This document shows positions 1 through 10,262 of a stretch of DNA of 64,000 bases, in pieces (position 1 is the first letter of the stretch; the number at the start of each line of letters is the position of its first letter). The stretch is from Saccharum officinarum (Eukaryota > Streptophyta > Magnoliopsida > Poales > Poaceae), in assembly GCA_020631735.1 (NCBI GenBank), contig CM036221.1, forward strand, positions 17,217,381 to 17,281,380, given 5' to 3'. The position numbers and the translations under genes are program-made. Under the pieces are notes generated by a model. That model worked only from the letters and a program-made list of their open reading frames with translations. It made no database searches and had not been told where the DNA came from.

Positions 1-377
1 GAGATCTGCCTATCATTGCATTATAGAGAGAAAAGGATTGGCCCCTTATAAACACCACCACCTCACTCCGGGCCAGGCTGCGAGGGGTTGTTTCTTTACA
101 TCGAACAACTTAAACTAAAAGAACTGAGAAAGGGGTGAGGCCTGACCACAAAGACCCCCAACCAGCTAAACTAAGGTAAGCTATCCTAGCCCAACACCAT
201 GACCCAGACCCAGCGTGCGCAGGCCACGCGCACCCGCCAAACACCAAAGGTGATGCTCGTCTCTGAACTCTTCGAGCAGCCTGGTGATGGAGGGGTGGGA
301 TCCTTAAAAAACGCAAGCATTTCGGTGCTTCCAAAGGATCCAGGAACCTAGAATGATAATTGTGTTAAGCCCCTTCT

Positions 378-1034
378 TCATTTCCTTTGGAATTCTGTTG
401 GTTGCTTCTCGCCACCATTCAGCCAATGATTTTCTCGCCTTGTGGGACTCCGATCTTGCAGTACCAAAGGAGTCAGGATCCGTGACCAAAATTCTCGAGC
501 GAGGACACATGTAGTAAGTAGATGTTGTACCGTCTCATCTTCCTGATCGCACAAGGGGCAGTGGCTCGGGTGAGGCAATCCTCTCTTGGACAATCTGTCC
601 ACCGTCCAACACCTGTTTCAGATTGCTAACCATAAAAATATTTTGCACTTTGCTGGTGCCCATGATTTCCATAGACGTCGCCAAGGCGCAAACGTGATGG
701 AGCCATTGAAGAACGCTCGATATGCAGATTTTGAGGTAAACTGGCCTGACCCTTCCAGTCTCCAAATATGGACATCATCATCTTGAGAGAGGGTTGTCTC
801 ATGCAGTATATCCCATAGTTGAAAATATTCAAAGAAACCCACCAATGAGAGACCCCCACTGATGTCAGCAGGCCAAGTATGATCCTGGAGGGCGTCGGCC
901 ACCGTGCGTTGTTTGCAAATGCGAGATGGAACTGTGGCAACCACCGCTGGTGCCAAGTCCTCCAAACAGCAAACCATGAGCCACTTATCCTCCCAAAATA
1001 AAGTATTTCTTCCATTACCGACCTTAGATTCCAA
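378..1034 (-). pseudogene. LINE C-terminal region with zf-RVT Cys/His motif
   Basis: Two overlapping open stretches in different frames together show the C-terminal region of plant LINE ORF2. The first (618-1034) has VGNGRNTLFWEDKWL, RTVADALQDHTWPADISG, FTSKSAYRAFF and WAPAKCKIFLWLAI. The second (378-602) starts MDRLSKRGLPHPSHCPLCDQ and continues ETVQHLLTTCVLAREFW, the zinc-knuckle-like segment. A frameshift near 610 separates them. The region is non-functional. Confidence 0.85.
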
Positions 1035-1097
1035 TGCAATGTTGAAAAGAGCTACAACATTCAGATGAATATGTATGTCGTCAAGATCAGTCCATGC

Positions 1098-1649
1098 TCA
1101 GTTAGGATCTGTTTTCTTGAACCATAGCCAATGGATTTGAAGTGCCCAACTCATGAACTCAAGGTTCAGTATCCCAAGCCCGCCCAAATCAAGGGGTTGC
1201 TGGACCTTATCCCAAGCAACCAAGCAAGCGCCACCATTCACTTGCTCTCTCCCTTTCCACACAAAGGCTCTCCTTATTTTGTCGATGGCTCGTAAAAACC
1301 ATTTGGGCACCTTAATCGCTATCAAGACATAAATAGGAATAGCTGAAAGGACGAAGCGGACCCAAGTAACTCTCCCAGCCATGTTCATGAGAGCGACATT
1401 CCAACAAAGGAGTTTGTCACTAATCTTCTCAATCCATTTGAGTAGTTCTACCTTTCCTATTTTTCTGGTTGAGACCGGTAGACCCAAATAAGTGCAAGGG
1501 AAGTCTGCTGGCGCACATGGAAGAGTAGATGTCACAAGCTCCATTTGTGCCGGCTCACATCGAATAGGTATAACACAACTTTTTTGCAAATTTGTCTGAA
1601 GACCAGACGCCTCCCCAAACTTGTCTAGGATGCTCACAGTGAGGTTCAT
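1098..1649 (-). pseudogene. LINE reverse transcriptase, C-terminal part
   Basis: This 183-codon continuation of the RT ORF contains FGEASGLQTNLQKS, TYLGLPVS, WNVALMNMAGRVTWVRFVLS, and the FVWKGRE ... CLVAWDKVQQP ... GGLGILNLE series typical of plant L1-like elements. It is separated from the RT core by a frame change and ends at a stop after LWFKKTDPN. Homology continues downstream in a different frame. Confidence 0.88.
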
Positions 1650-1777
1650 CTCTGCCTCTTGTGGCCGAATGATGAATTAATAGGACAACATCGTCAGTAT
1701 AAAGAGATATGCGCTGACCCAGATTTCCTCTAGACAGTGGCTATAGCAGTCCCAAATCTCCCGCCTTGGTGAATAAA

Positions 1778-2608
1778 CTATTGAGCACATCCATTACGAG
1801 GATGAACAACATCGATCAGGGAGAGTGGGTCTCCTTGTCGGAGACCTCGCTGGTGTCTGATTTCCTGACCTGATTCACCATTAAGAAGCACCCGGGTGGA
1901 GGCCGTGGAAAGCAAGTTAGCTACCAGGTTACACCAAACTTGACCAAAACCCAAATGAGTGAGGACTTCCAGTAAAAAGGACCAAGACATTGAGTCAAAA
2001 GCTTTAGAAATATCCAGCTTTAAAAAGAGGCTCGGGACTTGTCGACGATGGAGGAGTTTGATTGTTTGCTGCACCAATATGTGGTTATCATGAATACACC
2101 GTCCTTGAACGAAAGCGCTTTGATTGGAAGCTACCAAATCATTTAACAGAGGAGCCAAACAATTTGACAAGATTTTTGTCACAAGCTTCGCAAAGCTATG
2201 GATGAGGCTTATCGGATGAAAGTCTTTGGGATGTAGAGCCTCGGCCTTCTTTGGAATAAGAGTGAGATATGCTGAATTAAGAAGCCATAATTTCCTTGCA
2301 TCTCCCTGCTGCAGTACCAAGATGGCTGCCATGAAATCTGCCTTTATCAACTGCCAACATGATTTAAAGAACCGACCTGTATATCCATCTGGGCCGGGTG
2401 CTCTATCTGCCGGCAAAGATTTTATTGTATCCCACACTTCCTCTTCTGAAATAGCTGCGTCCAATGCTGAGAGATCGACTCCCTCCCTATGGAACAAACT
2501 GAGGTCAAGAGTGTAGGCACGGGGCAAGGCAGAACCTAACAGACCATCGAAGTAGTAAAAAATGACATTCTGCTTGTCTTCTTGGCTGCTGACTCTAAAA
2601 GAAAACAA
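1778..2608 (-). pseudogene. LINE reverse transcriptase, N-terminal and palm part
   Basis: This 276-codon open stretch carries standard LINE RT landmarks: APGPDGYTGRFF (RT block 1), a LIPKK motif, QSAFVQGR, LKLDISKAFDSMSW with the first catalytic Asp, and LRQGDPLS. The frame is lost straight after the RQGDPLS block. The catalytic box follows in another frame around 1680-1710, where the minus strand reads LYTDDVVLL, a variant of the usual YADD. The usual role is target-primed reverse transcription. The frameshift just before the catalytic box makes it inactive. Confidence 0.9.
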
Positions 2609-2666
2609 TCAAATAGGTCTCGTTACAGAACCTAGTTTGTTCCGTTCATAGAGTTATTAGTCTTTT

Positions 2667-5600
2667 TGTCACACCCGGTTTTCTAAAGAACAAAACCAGG
2701 CTAATCATATGTGTGCCCAGGAAGTCCACACATATGCCAGAATGAAAAAGTATCAGAAACAATGTATACATAGCTATATTAACACTTACATCAGAGTATC
2801 GCGGAACGGTGACTAAATTTCGGGCTCCATTCTTCTCAGGGACGGCTGACTGGGGTAACATATGCCTAGCACTTCTACTAGTCTTCTGGAAACTCCACTA
2901 CACCTTTGTCCTTTTCCGAGTAGCATCTTTTTACACACTGGAGTGTTGGGTAAATAGCAAGAGTGAGTCCATGTCGAACTCAACAAATATAACACAGGGT
3001 TCATGAGGCTCAAAAAGGCTAGACACTGTTTAACTGCGTTTAGCTTTTAATCATCATATAATTAGCAATTGAGTAGCATCATGGTAATCCAAATCCCATT
3101 AATAAATCAATGATCAATTGTAATAAGGATAATGAATAGCATTAACATGAGCATAATAATAATCAACAATAATTAAGCATGATATAATAATGGTGATCAA
3201 CTATTCTGTAAGAATCTCCAAGGCCGCTCGTATCCGTGAGCACGGCTAGTATACCAGTTTTTAACTCTGCGCAGAGGTGTACACTTTCACTGTGAGTCAT
3301 GATTTCCAAATGCATGGGTTTGCAAGGCCCAAAACATCAGAGACCATATAAAGCCATTCAAAAGTTCGTCTAACAAGTTAGGGCCATTAGATTCACTCGG
3401 CAGGTAGATGTAGAACCCCCCTTCCCTGTGGCACAACAACCGCAGCCTATACACACTAGGCCAGGGGCTCGCACTACACCCAACGTGGCAAGTCTTTCTT
3501 ACGCCATTTAAGGTAACCACTAACAAGCTAGAAAAGGTCTCTTGAACAACTAAAGCCAGAGCCATATAGCCCTCACAGCTGTACTGTCAATCCCGGTTAT
3601 CACTTACAGGTAAGTCCTTACGGAGAGTAACTAGAGCATCAAAATAACCCACATGCTCTAGCCCCCTTTCAACAGAAATAACATCATCTTAATTGGTTGA
3701 TTGCATAATCCATTAGTCAAATTACAAGATCATTGTTCATAATTAAGCGCTAGCAGTAGCTACCCAAATGCATAACCCATAGGTGACAAGGAAACAAGAT
3801 ATCAATAGCTAAGTTATAATCTCTATGGTTGTCAAGGAAGACACATGCATATGTATAATAATTTCAGTGAATAGGTAACAAGGATAGTCCCATGTTATAC
3901 TTGCCTTAAACTCTGATGCTTCTTCTAGTCCAAAACTTCAACTGTATTCCTTCTCGATCAACACATAAAGCTCACCGACTGGACATTATCATAGAACACC
4001 ACACAAGCATCCAAATGCAATCATACACGAAGCAAACAATAGATCCATATTAGAACAGTACACCAATCATATAAAAATAAGTAAAAGAGTTTGAAACACG
4101 ATTCTAGGCATCGCTGCGAACACAAAGTCACGAAAAGCACGCTAATCGAAGCTATGGTTGAAAAGATACAACTACCAATAGATTTACCCATAAAATTATT
4201 AGCTTCATGTTTCTTAATGGTATAAAAACATATATAAGATATTTTATAGATATTATAATTTAAGTCAAATTTAGATTCAAATTATAAAACTAAAGTAAAA
4301 CAAATCATATTTTATTTACAAAACTCGGTTACATAATTGTTATTTAAGATATGATTCAAACCATGAAATTCTAAAGATTTTGATAAGGAAATCATGAATA
4401 CTAATATGTAGTTTATGTTATTATAAATCCATTGCAATTTGAATGGACTAATTCGGAATTAAAACAAATAAATTATGAATTAAACGAGATTTTCTTTAGT
4501 AAAACGATAGATTAAACCTAACATCGAATCTTAAAGGTAGAAAACCTAACCAACAGTAGATAAACAGTTTGAAAAGCTTATAAAATTATTCTACACGTTA
4601 CTACAATCACACAGACGTAAAGATCACGAAATTCGGATTTAAAACGTGAAAGTTATGATTTTTCTAAGATTTCCTATAGATAAATAATTACTTTAATATA
4701 AACTCAAAAATTAAATCTTTCAAACCTACTGTGCAGCTACACTAACATGTAGAGTTCGCAAATACGAACCTAACGCAACTTGAATGGGTCAAATCGGAGT
4801 TAAAACGTGACAGTTATGACCAGTTAAAGTTCAGTGGCAGTTTTGTAAATACTGAAAACGTATTTTGATTCTAATAAAAGAGAAACTACGCTTTCGGGAA
4901 GGGAAAGCGTAAAGTCAGAATGCGCCTTGGACAACAGGTGCAGCCTGAGTGCGATGGAAATTCAACGTTGGAGCTGGAATACATACCGGAAATTTAAGAG
5001 TTGCTCACCCAAGATAGAGCCATGATGGAGTTGACGACCGGACGTAGAGGAGATGACGTAGTAGAGAAAAGGAAGGAAAATTTGATTTACTACCTAGGGA
5101 TTCCCAAACCAGGGGCTCCCCTTATGATAGTTTTGATGTGCTTTGGCAAAGGGGTTGGTACATATATATAGGAAGAAAAACTCCTCACATCTATATCAAC
5201 TAGCAATATGGTACTAATTGATGTTGCACCCTCCACATTTACTAATGGGCCTAAATAATCATTAAAGCCCATTAGTAAATAAATGCATGGGCCTTTGAAA
5301 TTTATTAGGATTATTGCACATGGGCTTTGAGGGCTGATTGAAAAATAAGATATATATTATTTATTTTCGGAATTAATTAATTTTAGGATTAAAATAATTC
5401 TAGAAAAGTCTAGAATTGATATATAAGCCACGAAAAATACTCCGTTGGCTCCAAAAATTCGGGAAAAATTCTCGAAGACATTAAGGAACATGTGGAATCT
5501 AAATAAAGTATTTGGAGCTCATGATAAGATAATTGAGAGCATAAAAAAAAATTAGATTATGCTCCTAGAAAAATAGGAACAAATTCCAGATTAAGCCGGA

Positions 5601-5997
5601 AAATTTCCAGAAAGTTTGTTGGAATGGTTTGATGGATGATGAACTCAAAGGAGTGATTTGGAATACATGCTAAAAGATTTTGGGAACCTCCCAACGAAGG
5701 AAGCTGGGAAACAAGGAATTTGATTATAGCAAAAAGGTAGAGACAAAGCTGAAGAAAGATAAACAATTTACTAAACGCACTTTAAAACTTTTCACAGTCA
5801 GAACACACTGTTATGCAACAAGCAAACATCACAATAAAACATATGCACCAGCATGTATGCACAACCACATTGCTACTCCCTATGATAAATTTTTAATTTA
5901 ATGAAAATATTTTTTTCCTACGTTTCATGAGCACCAAAAATTCATAATTAAACCATTTTAGCTATATTTCCAAAGGATCAAATTTTAGGGTGTTACA
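2667..5997 (-). mobile_element. Solo LTR, Ty3-gypsy Tekay/Del type, TSD CTTTT
   Basis: This is a 3331-bp LTR that reads TGTCACACCC...GGGTGTTACA on the plus strand, so the element sense is minus. It is flanked on both sides by CTTTT (2662-2666 and 5998-6002), and no internal retroelement sequence is present. Copy B at about 8360 shows the pre-insertion site, TTAGGCTTTTGCGTCC, with a single CTTTT. Together these show insertion followed by LTR-LTR recombination. The termini and a mid-LTR block match the solo LTR at 30141-33203 (opposite orientation) and, more distantly, the LTRs at 45.3 and 52.3 kb. Several short ORFs inside are not credible genes. Confidence 0.93.
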
Positions 5998-6514
5998 CTT
6001 TTGCGTCCACGTTATTAATTTCAGTCAAAGTCTCCAGACTCCTGAGTCCTGAAAGAAGAAAAAGAGAAGATGAGTTCACACCCAAGCAAAAAATTGGCAG
6101 GTGCATGCATGCGTGCGGAGCGTGCGGGGGAGACCCAACCCAAGCAATAATCCCATCGACGGAGTCAAGTCTCCTATGTGTGGAAGGCACCTGATGCGCT
6201 TCTACTGCGATGTGCAGCCACAAGCTTAGCTTTGCAGTTTCTTTTACTCCTAGCTAGCTAGCAGATCGATGAATCCAGCTAGCGATCGAGAAATAACTGA
6301 ATTTACCTGATGACTACTGTGTGAGTGTGACAGTGTGAGCTTTCTCATGGCTGCTATTAGCTCTAGCTGATCGTTTGCCCACAATGTAAGCCATACTCCA
6401 TCATATCCATGACTAAGCAAGGTCACTAATTTGTGTGGATTCTCTCATTGGGATGGTATTGGATATACAATTAACTAAAGATATATAGTTAGGTTTTCCC
6501 AAAACTCTATCTTA

Positions 6515-7204
6515 GGCCTTCCCATAGTGTGTGTGGTGCTTGAAACTGTATAAGCTAGCCACACTACTGTGTGATGCCTGATCCAATTTCTACTTGCAGT
6601 GTGCTAGCATCGCTAGTGGTGCCCAAAAGGCCTGCTTCATGATACTTTCACAACAAAAAGCTGCTACATGCTTTCCTTGCTATTGCTGCTCTCTCTCTCC
6701 ACAGCATAAATAGGCACGGGCGCAACTACATTCACCGCTCTTTTTTTTCCTGGCATCACTCAAACTGGAATCACTACTCATAGTGGTAAGAGTGGTGCTC
6801 CAATCTGACAATCTTGTCTCTCCTTTTTGGGCACCACTCAGGAACACATTAGAGCAACCACAATGTATATGGCTAAGTAGTCCATATGGACAGCTTTTGT
6901 GTCAGTGAACTATAGCTATTGTTATCTCTACAATGTTTCAGCCAACAAGTAGTCCATAAGGTGGGTCCCATATGAGATAAAAAATTATTTCTCTTTACAA
7001 TCCTGTGCAAAACCAAGAAAGAGAGAGAGGAGTGAGAAAAAGTAATATTTTTTATTCCTTATGGGTAGTCCATAAGCTTATGGGTACCTTTTGATATGGA
7101 CTACCCTATAGACTGATCTCACAATGTTTAGCTACCTGATAGCAAATATTTTAATCCTATGGACTGCCTTATAGCAAACATTGCGGTTGCTCTTATGGAG
7201 GGCC
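6515..7204. mobile_element. Tourist-like MITE, TSD TTA, containing a nested MITE
   Basis: The element begins GGCCTTCCCATAG and ends with the near-inverse CTATGGAGGGCC-type terminus. It is flanked by TTA at 6512-6514 and 7205-7207. The paralogous copy B reads straight through this point (ATCTTAGTTAC around 8901-8911) with one TTA, giving an empty site. Without the nested element it would be about 345 bp. Confidence 0.85.
6852..7192. mobile_element. Tourist-like MITE nested in the 6.5-7.2 kb MITE, TSD TTA
   Basis: This is a 341-bp element with terminal inverted repeats GAGCAACCACAATG and CATTGCGGTTGCTC, flanked by TTA (6849-6851 and 7193-7195). Internal blocks such as TAGTCCATA and its complement make it largely self-complementary. 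TTA target sites are typical of PIF/Harbinger-derived MITEs. Confidence 0.85.
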
Positions 7205-7700
7205 TTAGTTACATTACTCGTCTGCCATTTTGTAGCTTTGTTGAAGCAAGAACCTTTCTCGATCCTGACCAAACAACTGAGCATATATATAATGATGTGG
7301 GCCAAATAAGAACTTAGTATATATGTCCACAGGATGCTTCCATGCATAACTAATTAGCGCATGGGTTAATTAGTTTCATGTATCATGCCTCCCGATAGGA
7401 ATAATTATCCTTTTTCTTAATAATTTCTCACTTGCAAGGGCGTCTTCTGTGTTCCCAGGAAAATAATTAGGGGTCCAACGTTTCAAACAATTTTTGTGGG
7501 GGAAGAGATCACACAAGAGCATCACAGATTCCACTTACTCTTTTTGATTTTCAGGGGGAATGAGGAGTCTCCCATCAAATTTCTGCTTGCAAACTATCTA
7601 TCAAACTCTTCAGCTAGCTTGCACGGCATGCTATGCATTTAGAATGAACATCTCAATTAAGGCTCCATATCTAAAAATATTACTCAAAGTCTTTTTGTAG

Positions 7701-8181
7701 GACAGAAGAGTATTGACTAGAATCAGGATTAGGTGTCAAGGTTTCTGCTTGATTTTAGTCATTTTCAGGGCCAAAACAAAACTGACCAATTCACTGCATT
7801 ATACATCCATTCCTAGATGTATATCGTTTTTTTATTTTTCCTCCAAATTCAAGTCATACTAAAACTCTAGTATGTCGCTGATACTATCGTTGACGATGCC
7901 AAATCTGCCTCAACAATGTGTCATAGTGTAGTGTACATGTCTTGCTCCTAATTGAGTATAGTGCTAGCAAAGTGTGGGAGCAACTCGTTCCTTGCTGCTA
8001 ATTTTTAGCCCTATAAGCCAGATCTCTATACCATAAGAAATTAGGAAGTGAGGTTTCTAAAGACTTCTGTTATAACGTCATGTTTGTGTGTACCGAGCTA
8101 TATTGTTAATGTCATATATTTCTATCTTGTCTTTTCAGTTTCATCCTTTTTATTTCCATTTTTCAAACGTTCAGATATTAG
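7701..8181. other. Unassigned AT-rich spacer between copies A and B
   Basis: I see no gene, RNA or clear repeat in this interval. It separates the end of copy A homology from the start of copy B. Confidence 0.4.
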
Positions 8182-9480
8182 CAGAACCTAGTTTGTTCCA
8201 TTGGCCTAATTTGGAAGCAAGGGGAAGACACACACAGGGATGAAAAATCCTCCATGAATAATTGAATCCGTTATTCAAATGCATGAATTTTCCACCTTGG
8301 AAAAAGTCATGGATTCTAAAGGGGATTTGAGTTTCCAAAAGGGGCCTCGTAGAGTTATTAGGCTTTTGCGTCCACGTTATTAATTTCAGTCTAAGTCTCC
8401 TTGACTCCTGAGTCCTGAAAGAAGAAAAAGAGAAGACGAGTCACACTCAAGCAGAAAATTGGTAGGTACATGCGTGCGGGAGGGAAGACCCAACCCAACT
8501 TCGCAAGAAAAAAAAAGGGGAAGACCCAACCCAAGGAATCCAACCACGGAGTCAAGTCTCCTGTGTGTGGAAGGCACCTGATGCGCTTCTGCGACGTGCA
8601 GCTTACCTTTGCAGTTTCTTTTACTCCTAGCAGATCGATGAATCCAGCTAGCGAGAAATAACTGAATTTTTTTTGAACATATGAGAAATAACTGAATTGA
8701 CCTGATGACTACTGTGGGAGTGTGACAGTGTGAACTTTCTCATGGCTGCTATTAGCTCTAGCTGATCGTTTGCTCTCAATGTAAGCCATACTCCATCATA
8801 TCCATGACTAAGCAAGGTCACTAAGTTGTGTGGATTTTCTCATTTGGATGGGTTTGGATATACAATTAAAGATATATAGTTAGGTTTTCCCAAAATTCGT
8901 ATCTTAGTTACATTAGTCTGCCATTTTTTTAGCTTTGCGAAGCAAGGACCTTTCTCCTGACCAAACAACTGAGCATATATATATATAATGATATGGGCCG
9001 AATAAGAACTTAGTATATATGTCCACAGGATGCTTCCATGCATAACTAATTAGCACATGGGTTAATCAATTTCATGTATCAATATATGCCCCCCCGACAG
9101 GAATAATTATCCTTTTTTTCAATAATTTCCCACTTGCAAAGGCGTCTTCTGTGTTTCCACGAAAATAATCAGGGGTCCAACGTTTCAAACAATTTTTGTG
9201 GAGGAAGAGGTCACACTAGAACATCACAGATTCCACACCTATTCTTTTTTATTTTCAGGGGGAACGAGTGTCCTATCAATTTTTGCTTGCAGACTACCAA
9301 ACTCTTAAGCTAGCTTGCACGGCATGTTATGCTTTTAGAATGGACATCTCAAAAATATTGCTCAAAGTCTTTTTCTAGGACAAAAGAGTATTGACTGGAA
9401 TCAGTACTAGGTGTCAAGGTTTCTGCATGATTTTTAGCAATTTTCGGGGCCAAAACAAAACTGACCGATTCAACTCTAGT
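8182..9480. repeat. Duplicated flank segment, copy B
   Basis: Copy B is a direct repeat of copy A. The shared start is GCAGAACCTAGTTTGTTCC. Shared interior blocks include GGAAGGCACCTGATGCGCTT (about 8569), CATGGCTGCTATTAGCTC and GGATGCTTCCATGCATAAC, and the shared end is around GCCAAAACAAAACTGACC (about 9450). B lacks the solo LTR and the nested MITE pair found in A, and carries its own small insert at 8203-8346. No coding capacity is evident. Confidence 0.75.
8203..8346. mobile_element. Small MITE-like insert specific to copy B
   Basis: A 144-bp segment starts GGCCTAATTTGGAAGC and ends GAGTTTCCAAAAGGGGCC, giving imperfect inverted termini. Copy A lacks it, reading GTTCCGTTCATAGAG across the site. 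The target duplication is not clear. Confidence 0.6.
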
Positions 9481-9672
9481 TATATGCTTCACCTTCTTAT
9501 CCAATAATTATTTTGTCATTGAAAAAGAACTTAGAGGACCATGCATGCATTAAGTAGGGGTATATTAATCTTTTGATATTCTCCTCATTTCATCTTAGAT
9601 TTGCTTAAATCCCTATCTTAGGACGGAAGAAGAGTAGACTTTGGAGGAGGGTCAAAGTCGTGATATTCCATT

Positions 9673-9956
9673 ATACACCCTCCGTTCATTTATCTCCTTC
9701 ATCTAAGCAAAAACTTTTTATTTAAAAATCTCCTCCATATTAGCTTGGGACTTGCCCGCATTTATTGTCCGTTTGCTGCTTATTGGCTACCACCCGCCTG
9801 CATTTATTGTCTCTTTGCTGCTCATTGGTTGTTCCTACCATGTGACTCCTCGTATGCGCCAAGCATGTGATGATGAAATGCAAACTAAGTAGTTTTGTTT
9901 TGCTCCTTGGTCACTCCGCTAAAAGCTAAAATGATGGAGATAAATGAACAGATACG
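9673..9956. mobile_element. MITE-like element with CYGTTCATTTATCTCC termini
   Basis: The left end contains CCGTTCATTTATCTCC and the right end its inverse GGAGATAAATGAACAG, about 260 bp apart. Exact ends and target duplication could not be fixed. The stretch 9481-9672 to its left shows nothing I recognise. Confidence 0.6.
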
Positions 9957-10262
9957 TTGTCAGTACTTTCCCGAACCTACTACTCCCTCCGGGCAGCTTT
10001 CTTACGCGTATTCTCATTTTTCATCTAGGCAGCTATTTTGGGCGTGAGTAGCAGGATCGAGGCGGAATGCTTTGGAATTCATGCTGAAGTAAATACTGCG
10101 GCCGTTGGGCCTGCATGCTGGGTGGGAGTCGAAGCGTTTGCATGCAGCAGGACTCCAAGAGACGTGCACAATGCTGCTATTTGTACTCCGCCGTGCTCCT
10201 TTCTTCTCTTGCGTTTGTGTCTTCTTCTCTTTCTTTGCTTTTGTCTCGCCGAATCTGTCACC

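Larger units (their letters stand above)
1..2615 (-). mobile_element. L1-like LINE, degenerate, 5'-truncated
   Basis: A non-LTR retrotransposon lies on the minus strand and probably runs past the left edge of the window. Read from right to left it has a reverse transcriptase core, a thumb/connection region, and a C-terminal Cys/His region of the zf-RVT type. The reading frame is broken several times, so it cannot make a working protein. The 5' half, where ORF1 and the endonuclease should be, is missing. The right boundary near 2615 abuts the duplicated segment that resumes around 2626. Confidence 0.9.
2626..7700. repeat. Duplicated flank segment, copy A
   Basis: Copy A starts around 2626 (CAGAACCTAGTTTGTTCC). 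It is interrupted by the solo LTR at 2667-5997 and resumes at 5998 with TTGCGTCCACGTTATTAATT. It matches copy B (from 8182) closely for about 1.2 kb once inserts are removed. Its interior block GGAAGGCACCTGATGCGCTT and the later GGATGCTTCCATGCA block also occur downstream of the small genes at 15.3-25.7 kb, so it appears to be an old copy of that gene's 3' flank without the coding region. I see no credible gene in it. Confidence 0.75.
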
